Shown here in pieces: positions 58,376-60,000 of a DNA stretch of 60,000 nt. Numbering within the stretch: position 1 is the first letter of the stretch; every line of letters begins with the position of its first letter. A program made the position numbers and the translations under genes. The notes beneath the pieces are model-generated. The model ran no database searches. It was not told the origin of the DNA and worked only from the letters and a program-made list of their open reading frames with translations. The DNA is from Bolinopsis microptera. Lineage: Eukaryota > Ctenophora > Tentaculata > Lobata > Bolinopsidae. The stretch spans positions 18,320,837 to 18,380,836 of the forward strand of contig NC_087073.1 of NCBI RefSeq assembly GCF_026151205.1, in the 5' to 3' direction.

Positions 58376-60000
58376 ACGATATCACTCAATCTTTCGTACA
58401 TGAGTGTGGACAACATTACTTGTAATGACAAGATGAAAACTAAAGATATAAAAGGGAACAGCAAAGAAAGCATCAATACATAAGTGCACAGACACAATCT
58501 GTAAGAAAGTGCTCACAACAATCGTATAAAAGAATGTGTGCAGTACATTCAAACAATCATTGTATTCCGACAGTCAAATAACAAATTGTGAGATTCATCC
58601 CATCTTTAAAATGCTTAATGCATGACAGATCACTAACGAAAAGTGAAAACAGAACACCTTACCATACAACAGTTATCATATGTGGCAATCGTATATGACC
58701 AACAATCCAATAATCAAAGCGGCACATGGACGTTAGGTGATCATACTGGAGCTGGAGAGTATCCATACAACCATCACCAAGTATCACCAACTGAAAAACT
58801 TTTCGTTTCATTGAAAACTTTTCGTTTCATTGAATATAAATTCATGTAAATTTTAGAATTTTTAAAAGAAATAGTTTTTTATTAAAAACTTTTTGTATAA
58901 AAATGTTGGAGGACTTCGCAGCCTTGACGCGCAAACTAGCATTCTTCAGAGCAACGATCTGAAGGGATTGACATCGTTAATAAAAAAATGATATTTCTAA
59001 AATTTTGTTTCAAATAGAGTATCATATTAAATTTGTAAATTAAGAATGCAACTTACTTTACTATGTACAAAAGCGTGTTTTGTGCTTTGGTCGGCGCGCG
59101 TACGAACGCGCAGCAAGTTGTATTCGTAGACGGTCTTGCACTTGGAACAAACATTTTACGTGTATCACCCGGCCGTTAAAGGAAAATTACACATCGGGTA
59201 CTTTTTGTTTTAGGGCTTAAGTTGCATTACCTGGGGACCTCAGGCTATCATGTCCATAAACATAAAATAGATATTAGGCGGAATGCATGACAGGCTGAGC
59301 GCGGCCCAGCTCAGTAACCCAAAAAAGCTTACCGGCTGGCCGTGGTACTAGAGGTGGTTGTTTTTCGATGGCACGTGTGTCAGCGCGCGTGACGTAACGT
59401 TCACTGCATGATCGCTCGCTCGCTCGCGTGAATTACAATCTGGAGTCATGACAACGACATTTCTTCGCAAAGTTTAAAAGCTGCGATCTTTTATTTAGCC
59501 CAAAATCAAACTTTTCGCGATAATTCAAAATCTACATTGTTTTGAATTTGGCTCCTGGGGAGCCTACTTTAGTTTTACGAGACGGACATTTTGTTGAAAA
59601 CCGGACGTTTTTTTCTCTTTTACTTCCGAAGTTAGGCCCCTAACATGCAGTAAGGTTTCCTGGGCCCAGTTGACACGTAGCAAGGTATTATTAGTCTATG
59701 TAATAAGCGCCATGAGCTGGCACAGAATTTTTGTCTCTGATTTTGATAAATTTGGTATTAAAAGTTGCCTCTAAGTGTGAATAATGAAAATTCACCGTGT
59801 AGCACGATAACGTCGAGCTGTATGTGGGCCTTTTGTGCATTGCAAGAGTGTACAAAGGACGAAAAATAGGTAATTTATTGCTTAAAATGCCTATAACTCC
59901 TAAAATATTGAATTTTTGGAAATAATTCTTTCAGGATCGTAATGAACTTAGTCAGACGCAACTTTTAGTACCAAAATTTTAATTTTTGAAGCACCAAATT
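58376..60000. other. Repeat-like end of the window, no gene
   Basis: A 17-bp direct duplication (AAAACTTTTCGTTTCATTG) is at about 58796-58832. A CTGAAG/CTTCAG-rich stretch at about 58950-58970 and a GC-rich segment at 59080-59400 look like pieces of mobile elements, but no boundaries were found. No coding sequence recognised. Confidence 0.4.

Overview
The window is nuclear DNA from an invertebrate-type animal. It is AT-rich (GC roughly 37% by eye). Its genes carry GT-AG introns, mitochondrial-import and Golgi-tether genes sit beside a transmembrane semaphorin, and DNA-transposon and retroelement remnants fill much of the space. I cannot name the species. The loose genes, one very long intron-rich gene and divergent class A receptors would suit an early-branching or marine invertebrate lineage, but that is only an inference.

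Layout. Positions 1-2100 hold repeats, a non-LTR retrotransposon C-terminal relic on the minus strand, and an E-box-rich stretch ending in a TATA box. A two-exon TULP4-like (WD40 + SOCS-like + tubby) gene follows on plus (2607-4647). A single-exon cathepsin-type protease with an acidic linker and a six-cysteine tail lies on minus (5531-6841). A 27-codon actin C-terminus relic is at 7241-7321. A class A GPCR on minus (8059-12365) is cut in two by a 3290-bp foldback element with 1.3-1.4 kb inverted arms (8521-11810). Removing the element and one copy of a 3-bp TGA duplication joins the two halves in frame. The three C-terminal exons of COG6 (13953-14794) and a complete three-exon TIMM10B/TIM9-like gene (15308-15930) follow in tandem on plus.

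From 17441 to 56524 one minus-strand gene fills two thirds of the window: a transmembrane semaphorin of 19 coding exons. I joined every exon with correct phase, giving 961 residues: signal peptide, sema domain, PSI domain, two Ig domains, one membrane span and a proline-rich tail. Its introns hold a 731-bp TTAA-flanked foldback element, a row of four hairpins, several tandem repeats, CACGTG clusters and a possible nested small ORF. Intron 2 contains about 26 copies of a 40-bp unit, and every copy repeats the 5' splice site of exon 2. From 56525 to the end I see a possible retroelement tail and otherwise no gene.

The genes do not form one pathway; they are neighbours of unrelated function. The strongest unusual signals are the splice-donor minisatellite, the reversible-looking foldback insertion in the GPCR, and the marked excess of CACGTG palindromes.
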